Source: Candidatus Poseidoniaceae archaeon
GTDB lineage: Archaea > Thermoplasmatota > Poseidoniia > Poseidoniales > Poseidoniaceae
Assembly (NCBI GenBank): GCA_029250345.1
Contig: JAQXFL010000033.1
Coordinates: 1 to 37,159 of the forward strand
Direction of reading: 5' to 3'
DNA length: 37,159 bases
Shown here: positions 28,062 to 35,824 of the stretch, piece after piece
How the letters are laid out: every line of letters starts with the position of its first letter
Position numbering within the stretch: the first letter of the stretch is position 1
Position numbers and translations under genes: made by a program
The notes under the pieces: generated by a model
The model's input: the letters and a program-made list of their open reading frames with translations, nothing else
What the model was told of the DNA's origin: nothing
The model's database searches: none

Positions 28062-30101
28062 TCAAGCCTCAGCCGTTTCGGCCTTTTTGGCTTCAATTGC
28101 TGCGTCGTTGGCTTTAATTTGCTCCCAAACAATTTCTGCAATATCTTTGACTTCCATTTCAGAGCCGATGGCACTGAGACCATCTGTGACCATGGTCGAA
28201 CAGAATGGACAACCGACTGCAACGGTTTCAGCGCCCGTCTGTGCCAGTTCCTTTGAGCGAATGATATTGACTCGGTCATGGTCGTCATCAACGTGTTCTT
28301 CCATCCACATTTGAGCGCCACCTGCGCCACAACAGAACGAATCCTTGCCGTGCCGTTCAGCTTCAACTGCAACGCCTCCAATTGCATCACGAGGCGCATC
28401 GAGTTCACCGCCAATTCGGCCAAGATAGCACGGATCGTGATAGGTGACTGAGCCATCGTGTTTTGGCTGAGGTAACTTCCCTTCCTTTTGCAAATGGTTG
28501 ATGAGTTGAGAGTGGTGCATAACTTCGATGTCTTCACCGCCGTAGTCTTTGTATTCTTTCCCAAGAGTATGGAAACAGTGTGGGCAAGATGCAACAATCT
28601 TCTTGACTCCGATTTCTTCGAATGTCTCAAGGTTGGTTTCAGCCAGCATCTGGAAGAGATATTCGTTTCCAGCACGGCGTGCGGCATCACCGCTGCAACC
28701 TTCCTGCATTCCGAGAATACCGACATCCAATCCTGCTTCTTTCATCACACTGATGGTGTCTCTGGCCACCTTTTTGTTGCGTTCGTCGAACGAAGCTGCG
28801 CATCCTGCGAAGTAGATGTATTCAGCAGGTTCTGCAACTTTGACGTCTAAATCAGCAGCCCAATCGCCACGCTCGTGAGCAGGCAGACCGTACGGGTTCG
28901 AGTCGGACTCCAAGTTCTCGATGGTCGCCATGAGTGGCATGACGGTATCCTCTACGGATTCATCAAACTCCATTCGCTCCATCATCAAGTGACGGCGGGC
29001 ATCGGTCAATTTGGGAACATGGTCGATGTAAATTGGACAGGCTTCGACGCATGCATGACAAGTTGTGCACGCCCAAATCGCGTCTTCACCGAACCGTGCA
29101 ATAATGTCCTGTTCAGGTGTTTCACCGGCGAGAAGCGTCGTGGAATTGTCGTTGGCATAGTGCCGCACATCGTGAATGATTTGCATTGGATTGAGTGCTT
29201 TGCCGGAAGCATACGCAGGGCAGACATCTTGACAGCGAGCACATGATGTGCAAGCCCAACCATCAATCAGATTGCGCCAGGTCAAGTCAGTGTAGTTGAC
29301 CGTACCAAAGGATTCGATGTCGAGTTCTTCAAGCGAAACCGCCTTGCCGTCCTCGCCTCGTGCGAGAGGCTCCATCGTGCCCATTGGACGCATGTCATGG
29401 AAGAAGACATTCGGGAACGCCATGACCAAGTGCATGTGTTTTGACAGTGGGATCAAGAACAAAAACGTCGAGATAGCAAGCATGTGCATCCAGTAAGCAC
29501 CTACAACAAGGGATGTCGTTGGCCCAATTGTCGAAGCAACCCAGTAGCCGATTGGTTCCCATGTCGAAGAAACCGTAGATTCGCCTGCTTCGACGAAGAA
29601 CGATGTAACCGTGATGGTCATGATGAGCAACAGGATGGCGTTTCCTTCAAGTTGCGACTTTCCTTTGAGCTTCTCCGGAGTGAAAGCAACACGGCGAGTT
29701 AACGCGGCGACGCAACCTACCAATGCAATGGTGTATCCCGTCTCAACGATAAGATTCCACGGACCTCGAACGAGATCGGGGAGAACATTGTGAGAAAACC
29801 AGTTTGCAGTAGCAAGGTCAAACATATCAGTTGAAAGCATGAGAAAGCCCCAGAACATGAGGACGTGAATACCGCCAGCAATGCGGTCCTTGAGGACTTT
29901 CTTTTGACCGAGCCATCCCGTGATGACTTCCATAATACGTGCCCCCCAGTTGTCAAAGCGGTTGTCTGGAGCCCCTTTCAAAACCAAACGTGTAGCCTTG
30001 ACGACTTGATACAGGAAGAAACCTCCCGAAATACCTCCGAGAAGCAAAAGAAGTATCCATCCAGAAACTGGGCCATAACTCATTGTCAACGGATGTTCCA
30101 T
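28062..30101 (-). CDS. Membrane FeS oxidoreductase, FadF/EMO-like (HdrD-type with cytochrome b domain)
   Basis: The 679-residue protein starts with a NarI-like membrane domain of five or more helices with candidate heme ligands in GGIHVLMFWGF, YWMHML and SKHMHLV. Two [4Fe-4S] motifs follow, CTSCARCQDVCP and CTTCHACVEACP, then two CCG-type domains (GCAASFD, GCSGDAARRAG, CPHCFHTLG, DPCYLGRIGG and FCCGAGGAQMW). This fused layout is that of the EMO/FadF family, proposed to pass electrons from electron-transfer flavoprotein to menaquinone, and resembles a fusion of HdrE and HdrD. No ETF genes are in the window, so the donor is inferred. A methanogen-type heterodisulfide reductase role is unlikely here. 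MutY follows on the same strand. Confidence 0.82.
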   Translation of the reverse strand: MEHPLTMSYGPVSGWILLLLLGGISGGFFLYQVVKATRLVLKGAPDNRFDNWGARIMEVITGWLGQKKVLKDRIAGGIHVLMFWGFLMLSTDMFDLATANWFSHNVLPDLVRGPWNLIVETGYTIALVGCVAALTRRVAFTPEKLKGKSQLEGNAILLLIMTITVTSFFVEAGESTVSSTWEPIGYWVASTIGPTTSLVVGAYWMHMLAISTFLFLIPLSKHMHLVMAFPNVFFHDMRPMGTMEPLARGEDGKAVSLEELDIESFGTVNYTDLTWRNLIDGWACTSCARCQDVCPAYASGKALNPMQIIHDVRHYANDNSTTLLAGETPEQDIIARFGEDAIWACTTCHACVEACPIYIDHVPKLTDARRHLMMERMEFDESVEDTVMPLMATIENLESDSNPYGLPAHERGDWAADLDVKVAEPAEYIYFAGCAASFDERNKKVARDTISVMKEAGLDVGILGMQEGCSGDAARRAGNEYLFQMLAETNLETFEEIGVKKIVASCPHCFHTLGKEYKDYGGEDIEVMHHSQLINHLQKEGKLPQPKHDGSVTYHDPCYLGRIGGELDAPRDAIGGVAVEAERHGKDSFCCGAGGAQMWMEEHVDDDHDRVNIIRSKELAQTGAETVAVGCPFCSTMVTDGLSAIGSEMEVKDIAEIVWEQIKANDAAIEAKKAETAEA

Positions 30102-30234
30102 GGTAACTCATCTCAAGGGAGGATTCCCGCAGGTAATGGCAGACGCGCTCATCCCTTCAATGCACCGATAATTCTCGTTCAATGGCAGTGAATGAAGAAC
30201 AAGGGATATGAAGCGAAGGTGCCTCGTGAACACC

Positions 30235-30240
30235 GAGGGG
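30235..30240 (+). promoter_or_regulatory. Shine-Dalgarno-like GAGGGG for mevalonate kinase
   Basis: GAGGGG ends 5 bases before the ATG at 30246. It supports that ATG over the upstream ATG at 30192, which would add 18 residues before the conserved kinase start. Confidence 0.5.
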
Positions 30241-30245
30241 ACACC

Positions 30246-31430
30246 ATGGGTCGAGTTACAGCAAGCGCACCGGGAAAATGTATCCTGTTCGGCGAACATG
30301 CAGTGGTGTACGGCGAGCCTGCGGTTGCGGTGGCAATCGAGCAACGCATTTCTGTTACGCTCGAATCCGTTCAAACCGGTGAAACACCGTGGAAAATTGA
30401 TGGAATGCATTTTGATTCGAGAAAACACCCCCATGTTCAAGCGCTGCGCAATCGCCTCTGGCAAACCTCCCAAGGCGCACCAGGCATCACCATCCAAGTC
30501 AATGGGGACATCCCTCCAGCATCCGGGCTCGGCTCATCAGCCGCGCTTTCAGTTGCCGCGAGTGCAGCATTACGATGCGCTCGTGGTCGCTGGTACACAT
30601 CGGTTGATGACTTGCAAAACCCAGCGACATGGGCTGAAGGATATGCGAGTTCAATTGAAAACCTCGATGTTTACACTCCGGAAAATCGAGAACTTTCATC
30701 GCAACAGTCCAAGTCATCAATGGAGCATTATGTTCACGGCAAAGAAGTCGCATCACTCGATGAATGCGCACTTCTCGCTCACGCTGTTGAAGCGGTGGCT
30801 CAAGCAGGAAGGGCTTCGCCAATGGATGCTTCAACGTGTGCTCATGGTGGCGTCGTGCTGCTCAGCGATGCCATGGAGAAGGATGTCGAATACCTGTACA
30901 CGCGCCGCCTAAAGATGGAGGATGGAGAACGAACATGGCATCTTCACTCGGTTCACATGCCAAACACGACCGAAGACCTGTATCTGGTGATCGGAAACAC
31001 AGGCGTTTACGCTCCAACATCAAACCAAGTGGCAAAGGTCGCTGCAGCCATCGCAGCAAAACCTGAGCGAATTAGAGAAATTCAAACCATTGGAGTGATT
31101 GCACGGCGAGGCATTCAAGCGCTCAAAGAGGGTGACTTTGAAGCGGTCGGAAGAGCGATGTCGGAGAATCAGATTATGCTACAGGGCCTTGGCGTGTCGT
31201 GTCCCGAACTCGAATCACTCATTCGGGCGGCGGCGCCCACCTCTCTCGGTGCTAAACTCACCGGAGCCGGTGGTGGAGGGTGCATGGTTGCACTCACACG
31301 GCACCCAAAACAAACCAGTGAAGCGATTGAATTGGCTGGAGGTCGAACACTGATTTCCAAGTTCGGTAACGCTGGCTTAACGGTTGACGAATGCGAAAAT
31401 ATGCCTCTTTGGTCGACTGGTCGAGAATAA
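30246..31430 (+). CDS. mvk: Mevalonate kinase
   Basis: This GHMP kinase phosphorylates mevalonate for isoprenoid, and so archaeal lipid, synthesis. The start gives 394 residues opening with the signature SAPGKCILFGEHAVVYGEP. The glycine-rich phosphate-binding motif is PPASGLGSSAALS (residues 90-102), the proposed catalytic Asp is D194 in SPMDAST, and the C-terminal motif is KLTGAGGGGC near residue 350. The HAVVYG block is typical of true mevalonate kinase rather than mevalonate-3-kinase or phosphomevalonate kinase. It diverges from the FeS oxidoreductase and precedes the TBP gene. Confidence 0.92.
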   Translation: MGRVTASAPGKCILFGEHAVVYGEPAVAVAIEQRISVTLESVQTGETPWKIDGMHFDSRKHPHVQALRNRLWQTSQGAPGITIQVNGDIPPASGLGSSAALSVAASAALRCARGRWYTSVDDLQNPATWAEGYASSIENLDVYTPENRELSSQQSKSSMEHYVHGKEVASLDECALLAHAVEAVAQAGRASPMDASTCAHGGVVLLSDAMEKDVEYLYTRRLKMEDGERTWHLHSVHMPNTTEDLYLVIGNTGVYAPTSNQVAKVAAAIAAKPERIREIQTIGVIARRGIQALKEGDFEAVGRAMSENQIMLQGLGVSCPELESLIRAAAPTSLGAKLTGAGGGGCMVALTRHPKQTSEAIELAGGRTLISKFGNAGLTVDECENMPLWSTGRE

Positions 31431-31484
31431 CCGTCGCAGTGCGCTCTTTTTGCTGCTGGAATGCGGTAAGGTGCCTGCCTTCTT

Positions 31485-31492
31485 TTTATATA
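31485..31492 (+). promoter_or_regulatory. TATA box of the TBP gene
   Basis: TTTATATA lies in an AT-rich patch and is centred about 25 bases upstream of the ATG at 31514. Archaeal TATA boxes sit 25-27 bases before the transcription start, so the mRNA would begin at or very near the ATG and be leaderless. A second AT-run, TTATATAT at 31498-31505, is too close to serve this start. Confidence 0.65.
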
Positions 31493-31513
31493 GTCGTTAT
31501 ATATGGGCCTATC

Positions 31514-32128
31514 ATGACAACCGATGAAGAACGTCTAACTGTAGTGAATGTAGTAGCGAGCACCCGTGTCGCTGAAGAACTCGATTTGCCGGATATTGCT
31601 ATCCAGCTCAACTGTGAATACGAACCTGAGCAATTCCCTGGTGTCGTTTACCGAGTGACCGATCCAAAACTTGCTATCCTCATGTTCCGTTCCGGCCGTG
31701 CAGTTTGTACCGGTGGTAAAGACGAAGCAAACATCGAAACTGGAATCGAGAGAATGATTGCAGACCTTCGTGATGCTGGAATTGAAACTTGGGACTTGGA
31801 CCAAGTCGAAATTGAAGTTCAAAACATGGTTGCAACGTACGCACTCCACTACCCAGAAGACTACGATGGGAACGACAAATTTACCAACGAACCACTCGCT
31901 GGTGTCCCTCGTAAACTCAACCTCAACAACCTCACCTTCCACTTGCCCTTCGACAAGGTCGAGTACGAACCAGAACAATTCCCAGGCTTGATTTACCGAC
32001 TTGACTATCCGAAGGTTGTTTGCTTGATTTTCGGCAGCGGAAAAATGGTCATCACCGGCGCACGTCACAAGGACGAAATCCTCGAAGCCGTCGAAATTAT
32101 CAAGGACGAATTGGCCGATCTTCTCTGA
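31514..32128 (+). CDS. tbp: TATA-box binding protein
   Basis: TBP recognises the TATA box and nucleates archaeal RNA polymerase with TFB. The two saddle repeats are plain: YEPEQFPGVVYR with LMFRSGRAVCTG (residues 36-67) and YEPEQFPGLIYR with LIFGSGKMVITG (151-182). I chose the ATG at 31514 (204 residues), since the ORF-track extension to 31391 overlaps mvk and adds 41 unrelated residues. The second repeat holds about 22 extra residues (roughly 112-134) between the VQNMVA strand and the first helix, which makes the protein longer than the usual ~180-185. The gene has a good TATA box and is followed by two large surface-protein genes. Confidence 0.95.
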   Translation: MTTDEERLTVVNVVASTRVAEELDLPDIAIQLNCEYEPEQFPGVVYRVTDPKLAILMFRSGRAVCTGGKDEANIETGIERMIADLRDAGIETWDLDQVEIEVQNMVATYALHYPEDYDGNDKFTNEPLAGVPRKLNLNNLTFHLPFDKVEYEPEQFPGLIYRLDYPKVVCLIFGSGKMVITGARHKDEILEAVEIIKDELADLL

Positions 32129-32183
32129 GTTCGCCTAAGAGTTTGAGAGAAGTCTTGATGTTCTATTGCGACTGTGGCCCGAC

Positions 32184-35100
32184 ATGGGCACACGGTCGCT
32201 CCGCTTGGCATCTCCTTTGATGCTCGTGGCACTGCTGTGCTTAGCAACAACTCAACCAATGCTTTCACAACCGTTGTTGGACGAGAACGGTTCACCGAAG
32301 TTTTCCTCTGAAAACCCAGGAGTAAGTGATGTGCCAACATGGAAAGTTGGTGACAAATGGATCTACTCGGGAACCTTTGACCCAACAAAATTGGTCACCG
32401 ATTCTGGAGTTCAAGCAACTGTAGGCGAGATTTACGGCGATACTACAGTACAAGTGATGGCCATCACTGAACGGTCTGTCGACAACATGTCTGTCTTGGC
32501 GTATACCCTACAGACTTCGGCGAACTATGACAAATCAGGAGTATCGCTTGAGGGATACAATGGAAACGTGTTCATTACCTTCAAGCAAACTGAATACCTC
32601 AGAGTGAGCGATCTTTCATCAATGCGCAGTGATTTGGAATTGTATATTCGGTTCGTCCCTTACGGGCTTTCGAGCCTCGCCCAAGTTCTTGGCGATATCA
32701 CCATCACGAACACGTACACTCCGGTAAACGAAGTCTATGATTTCCCCATTCGGGCGAATGAACAATGGACGACAACCACAACTGCATCAACCGCTTGGTC
32801 CGGTTCAAGCGACTACATTACACCGTTCCCAGTCCCGACAACCGGAACCAACAGTACCACTTGGGAAGTCACCGATACAGGAAGACCGCGTAACGACTAC
32901 GGACAAACCATCGGCTATGGCGGATGCAACGCTTCCTACGAACTGACTTCAGTGAACAGCAATGGCGAGGCAAGTGGTTACCGTTGGTATTGCCCTGAAG
33001 CGAGGAACTTTGCTTGGCTACACACTGAAGACGATATTGGCTTGGTTATTGATTTCCGTCTCAAACAATATATTCCGCTTGATTCCACTGGAGTCGACCA
33101 GTACACCAATCCCGGAACTCGCGATGAATGCTTGATGGTCGAATTGGAAAGCGAAATCACCGCACTCAATACTCCAGTCGGCGTTTGGGTCAATGCATCT
33201 GCAAGCTGCTTTTCAACGACGAGCGGGATACCTGTTGAGGTCCATCATGAAGCTTCAGGAATTGTACAACTCGCAACTACCGAAAGCAATGGAAGTGCTT
33301 TTTTCGACATTGACATGGGCGATGAAAAAGATGCTTCGGAATCGGCATTTGATTGGGCAAGTCACGGCATCGTCGCAAGGATTCAACCAAGTGCTGCATC
33401 CTCGTTTGGTACATCTGTGGGTTCGACCACAATCACACTTGATGAATACTTGATAGGGCTCGATTTGATTGCGAGCGAGGATTTTGGTAAAGTTCTTCGA
33501 AATCGAAGTGGAGTACGCACTGAATTGAATTCCCTTTCAGGTTGGAATGTATTGCCTGGTGATGAATTGCTTATCGAAGTCGCTGTCCAAAACAGAGGAC
33601 TTTCCTCCAGCACTCCGACGACCATGTCCATAACCCATCCAGACGGGCAGACCTCATCTCACCCTCTTCCTTCACTGGCAACCTATGAGGCTCACAAAGT
33701 GAACTTCACTTGGACTGTCCCGAGCGAGCAAGCGATTGGAATTGTTCCAGTTTCTTGGCAAGCAGACCCGAGTGGTATCAACAGTGCAGATGCGAACTCG
33801 ACCAATAATCAAGCACTCATCTCCATGTTTGTTGGCCGACTGCCAACACCAGTGTTCACCGACCCAATCGCAATGACATTGGAGGAACTGCAACTCACCG
33901 CCGGTGAAAGTTTTGACGAGGACGGAGGTGTTGTGTTCTGCGAATTCAAGATCCCCTACGACGATGGTTCAAAGAACTGGGCATGGGAAACAGTCCCTTC
34001 CGCCTCTTGTGCTGTCAATTGGACATGGACTGACGATGGCAATTATCCAGTTGAAATCACGGTTATTGACGAAGAAAAAGATGAACAAACTGCAGTCATG
34101 AATGTCATCATCGCCAACAGGAATCCAGAAATTCAAATCCTCAGTTCAAGAACCGAGGTGAAAGTAGAACACCCAATTACTCTCTACGCCTTTGCCAACG
34201 ATTCCGATTCGGAAGATGTGTGGCCTGGAGCCGTCGATGTCTACTGGCCAGATACCCTTTGCGATGAAGGATATTACACTCGAGTGTGTACCACGACTGC
34301 TCCGACTGAAGGCTTGCATACTTTTACTGCCGTAGCCACAGATGATGACTACGCAATAACACCTGCCACTATTGAAATCCAATTCTCAAACATAGCGCCT
34401 CACGGAACTTCCATTGCATTGCAGAAAAACAACCAATTCCTCGAAAGTGATGAACAGCAAATCTGGCACTTAGATGAAGATGAAACCATTGTCGTCAAGG
34501 GGCAAGCACTCGATTCAGTTGATGATTTGGAATCTCTGACGCATACATGGTGGCCGGATGGTGAGCAACCGTCATTGATGTATACGTTCAACGGACGAAC
34601 CTCGACCTTCCCCATGCAATGGAACACTGCTGGACTTCACACCATTCGTTTGGAAGTTCGTGACAACGACGGAGAGGCCAGTACGATTGAGGAACGCTGG
34701 ATTAACATTCGAAATGTCCCCCCAGTGATTCAACCGTTGGTCTCCTTGCTCCCAATTGCTGAAGGGCAATCGGTAACGATTGAAGGCAACTCAACCGATA
34801 CCGCAAGCGACATTGATTCTCTTGTCAAATGTTGGGACATCGACCCAGGTATCGACAGCGATGACATCGGAGGTGCTGACGATGATTGCGACATTACGGG
34901 AGATATTCTCACCTATGCATGGAACAGAAGCGGCTCGCATACCATCATCTATCACGTCACAGATGATGACGGGGCACAATCCAGCGAAGTACTTGTCATC
35001 GAAGTGTTGAACATGCCTCCAATCGTGAGATTGCAAAACACCGAATGCGTCGCTTATAGGGAATGCTACCTGAGTGCTGATCGAACCATCGACTCACTGA

Positions 35101-35765
35101 ATGACCTTCCTGGCCTTACCATTGTATGGGATTTGGACATCACTGTCGACAGCAACGGTGACGGTATCAAAGATAACGATGCAGATTTAATCGGCTCTTC
35201 AGTGACCCATACCTTCCGAGATTCGGGTACTGTTCGAGTGAAAGCCATGGCGTGGGATGAAAATCCGGAACGTCCAGGGCAATCGACCATGTCCATCGTT
35301 GTTGCACCACCTGAACGTACATCAATCGAAGAGGTGAGTGCGGCATTCATCGGTGAAGACGCGAATCCTCTTGCGCAAATTGGATTATTGCTTTCAGCAC
35401 TGTTTGTCTTGGCACTCTTGACACGTCGACGGAAGAAGAATTCGTCGGATGACCCATGGCAAAATGCAGAACTCGCTGGTGAAGACCCTGACGAACGTGA
35501 ATTTGAAACTCAGGCACTTCTCGACCAAGTGCAATCTCGACGCCCAGCAACCCCGCCTTCAACTCAAATGTTTTCAACTGGAGAAGAGATTGTTCAAATC
35601 AACGACCCAATACCAACACTTCCTGCAACAGAAGAACCGGCCACTTTACCGCTCATTGAACAAGGCCCAGCAATTCCAGAAGACGGGATTCCTGAAGGAT
35701 GGACTGCGGAACAATGGTCGCATTATGGGCAACAATATCTCGATGCTCAAGCATCTCACCCTTGA
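32184..35765 (+). CDS. Large PKD/CARDB-domain surface protein with cytoplasmic tail (1193 aa)
   Basis: The ATG at 32184 gives a signal peptide (LASPLMLVALLCLATTQ); the ORF-track TTG at 32166 is not needed. Residues ~45-430 form an N-terminal domain (WKVGDKWIYSG, then GSSDY, GYGGC and YRWYCPEAR, with a likely disulfide) that is shared with the downstream gene. A CARDB-like domain follows (~449-549). Then come about five PKD-like beta-sandwiches (~555-1040), recognisable by repeated DSDS/DDDG-type turns and GLHTIRLEVRDNDG-like strands. One transmembrane helix (LLLSALFVLALLTRRRKKN) leads to a ~110-residue acidic and proline-rich cytoplasmic tail ending in EGWTAEQWSHYGQQYLDAQ. It is probably a cell-surface adhesin or envelope protein; no catalytic motif is seen. 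Confidence 0.82.
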   Translation: MGTRSLRLASPLMLVALLCLATTQPMLSQPLLDENGSPKFSSENPGVSDVPTWKVGDKWIYSGTFDPTKLVTDSGVQATVGEIYGDTTVQVMAITERSVDNMSVLAYTLQTSANYDKSGVSLEGYNGNVFITFKQTEYLRVSDLSSMRSDLELYIRFVPYGLSSLAQVLGDITITNTYTPVNEVYDFPIRANEQWTTTTTASTAWSGSSDYITPFPVPTTGTNSTTWEVTDTGRPRNDYGQTIGYGGCNASYELTSVNSNGEASGYRWYCPEARNFAWLHTEDDIGLVIDFRLKQYIPLDSTGVDQYTNPGTRDECLMVELESEITALNTPVGVWVNASASCFSTTSGIPVEVHHEASGIVQLATTESNGSAFFDIDMGDEKDASESAFDWASHGIVARIQPSAASSFGTSVGSTTITLDEYLIGLDLIASEDFGKVLRNRSGVRTELNSLSGWNVLPGDELLIEVAVQNRGLSSSTPTTMSITHPDGQTSSHPLPSLATYEAHKVNFTWTVPSEQAIGIVPVSWQADPSGINSADANSTNNQALISMFVGRLPTPVFTDPIAMTLEELQLTAGESFDEDGGVVFCEFKIPYDDGSKNWAWETVPSASCAVNWTWTDDGNYPVEITVIDEEKDEQTAVMNVIIANRNPEIQILSSRTEVKVEHPITLYAFANDSDSEDVWPGAVDVYWPDTLCDEGYYTRVCTTTAPTEGLHTFTAVATDDDYAITPATIEIQFSNIAPHGTSIALQKNNQFLESDEQQIWHLDEDETIVVKGQALDSVDDLESLTHTWWPDGEQPSLMYTFNGRTSTFPMQWNTAGLHTIRLEVRDNDGEASTIEERWINIRNVPPVIQPLVSLLPIAEGQSVTIEGNSTDTASDIDSLVKCWDIDPGIDSDDIGGADDDCDITGDILTYAWNRSGSHTIIYHVTDDDGAQSSEVLVIEVLNMPPIVRLQNTECVAYRECYLSADRTIDSLNDLPGLTIVWDLDITVDSNGDGIKDNDADLIGSSVTHTFRDSGTVRVKAMAWDENPERPGQSTMSIVVAPPERTSIEEVSAAFIGEDANPLAQIGLLLSALFVLALLTRRRKKNSSDDPWQNAELAGEDPDEREFETQALLDQVQSRRPATPPSTQMFSTGEEIVQINDPIPTLPATEEPATLPLIEQGPAIPEDGIPEGWTAEQWSHYGQQYLDAQASHP

Positions 35766-35766
35766 G

Positions 35767-35783
35767 TCGTCCCTACGGGACGG
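35767..35783 (+). other. Short hairpin directly after the surface-protein stop codon
   Basis: CGTCCC (35768-35773) and GGGACG (35777-35782) are perfectly complementary around a TAC loop, extendable by one U-G pair. The hairpin begins 2 bases after the TGA and no T-run follows, so it is not a standard terminator. It could stabilise or process the mRNA between two paralogous genes. Confidence 0.45.
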
Positions 35784-35824
35784 AGAATCAAGCCTCTCAA
35801 GTAGGAGAACGCTTTCGGAGTACT

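Noticed and set aside
27625-28314. 229-codon plus-strand ORF
   Set aside because: Antisense to mutY and the end of the FeS oxidoreductase; both real genes carry clear catalytic and FeS motifs.
28052-28726. 224-codon minus-strand ORF overlapping the FeS oxidoreductase
   Set aside because: Alternate-frame shadow: the true frame carries the CCG cysteine motifs and this one has none.
28062-30101. Methanogenic heterodisulfide reductase
   Set aside because: The other genes point to an oxygen-using heterotroph (TrhO, MutY) and no methanogenesis genes are present; the fused cytochrome b layout fits FadF/EMO better.
30208-30912. 234-codon plus-strand ORF
   Set aside because: Frame-shifted shadow of mevalonate kinase, whose own frame holds all GHMP motifs.
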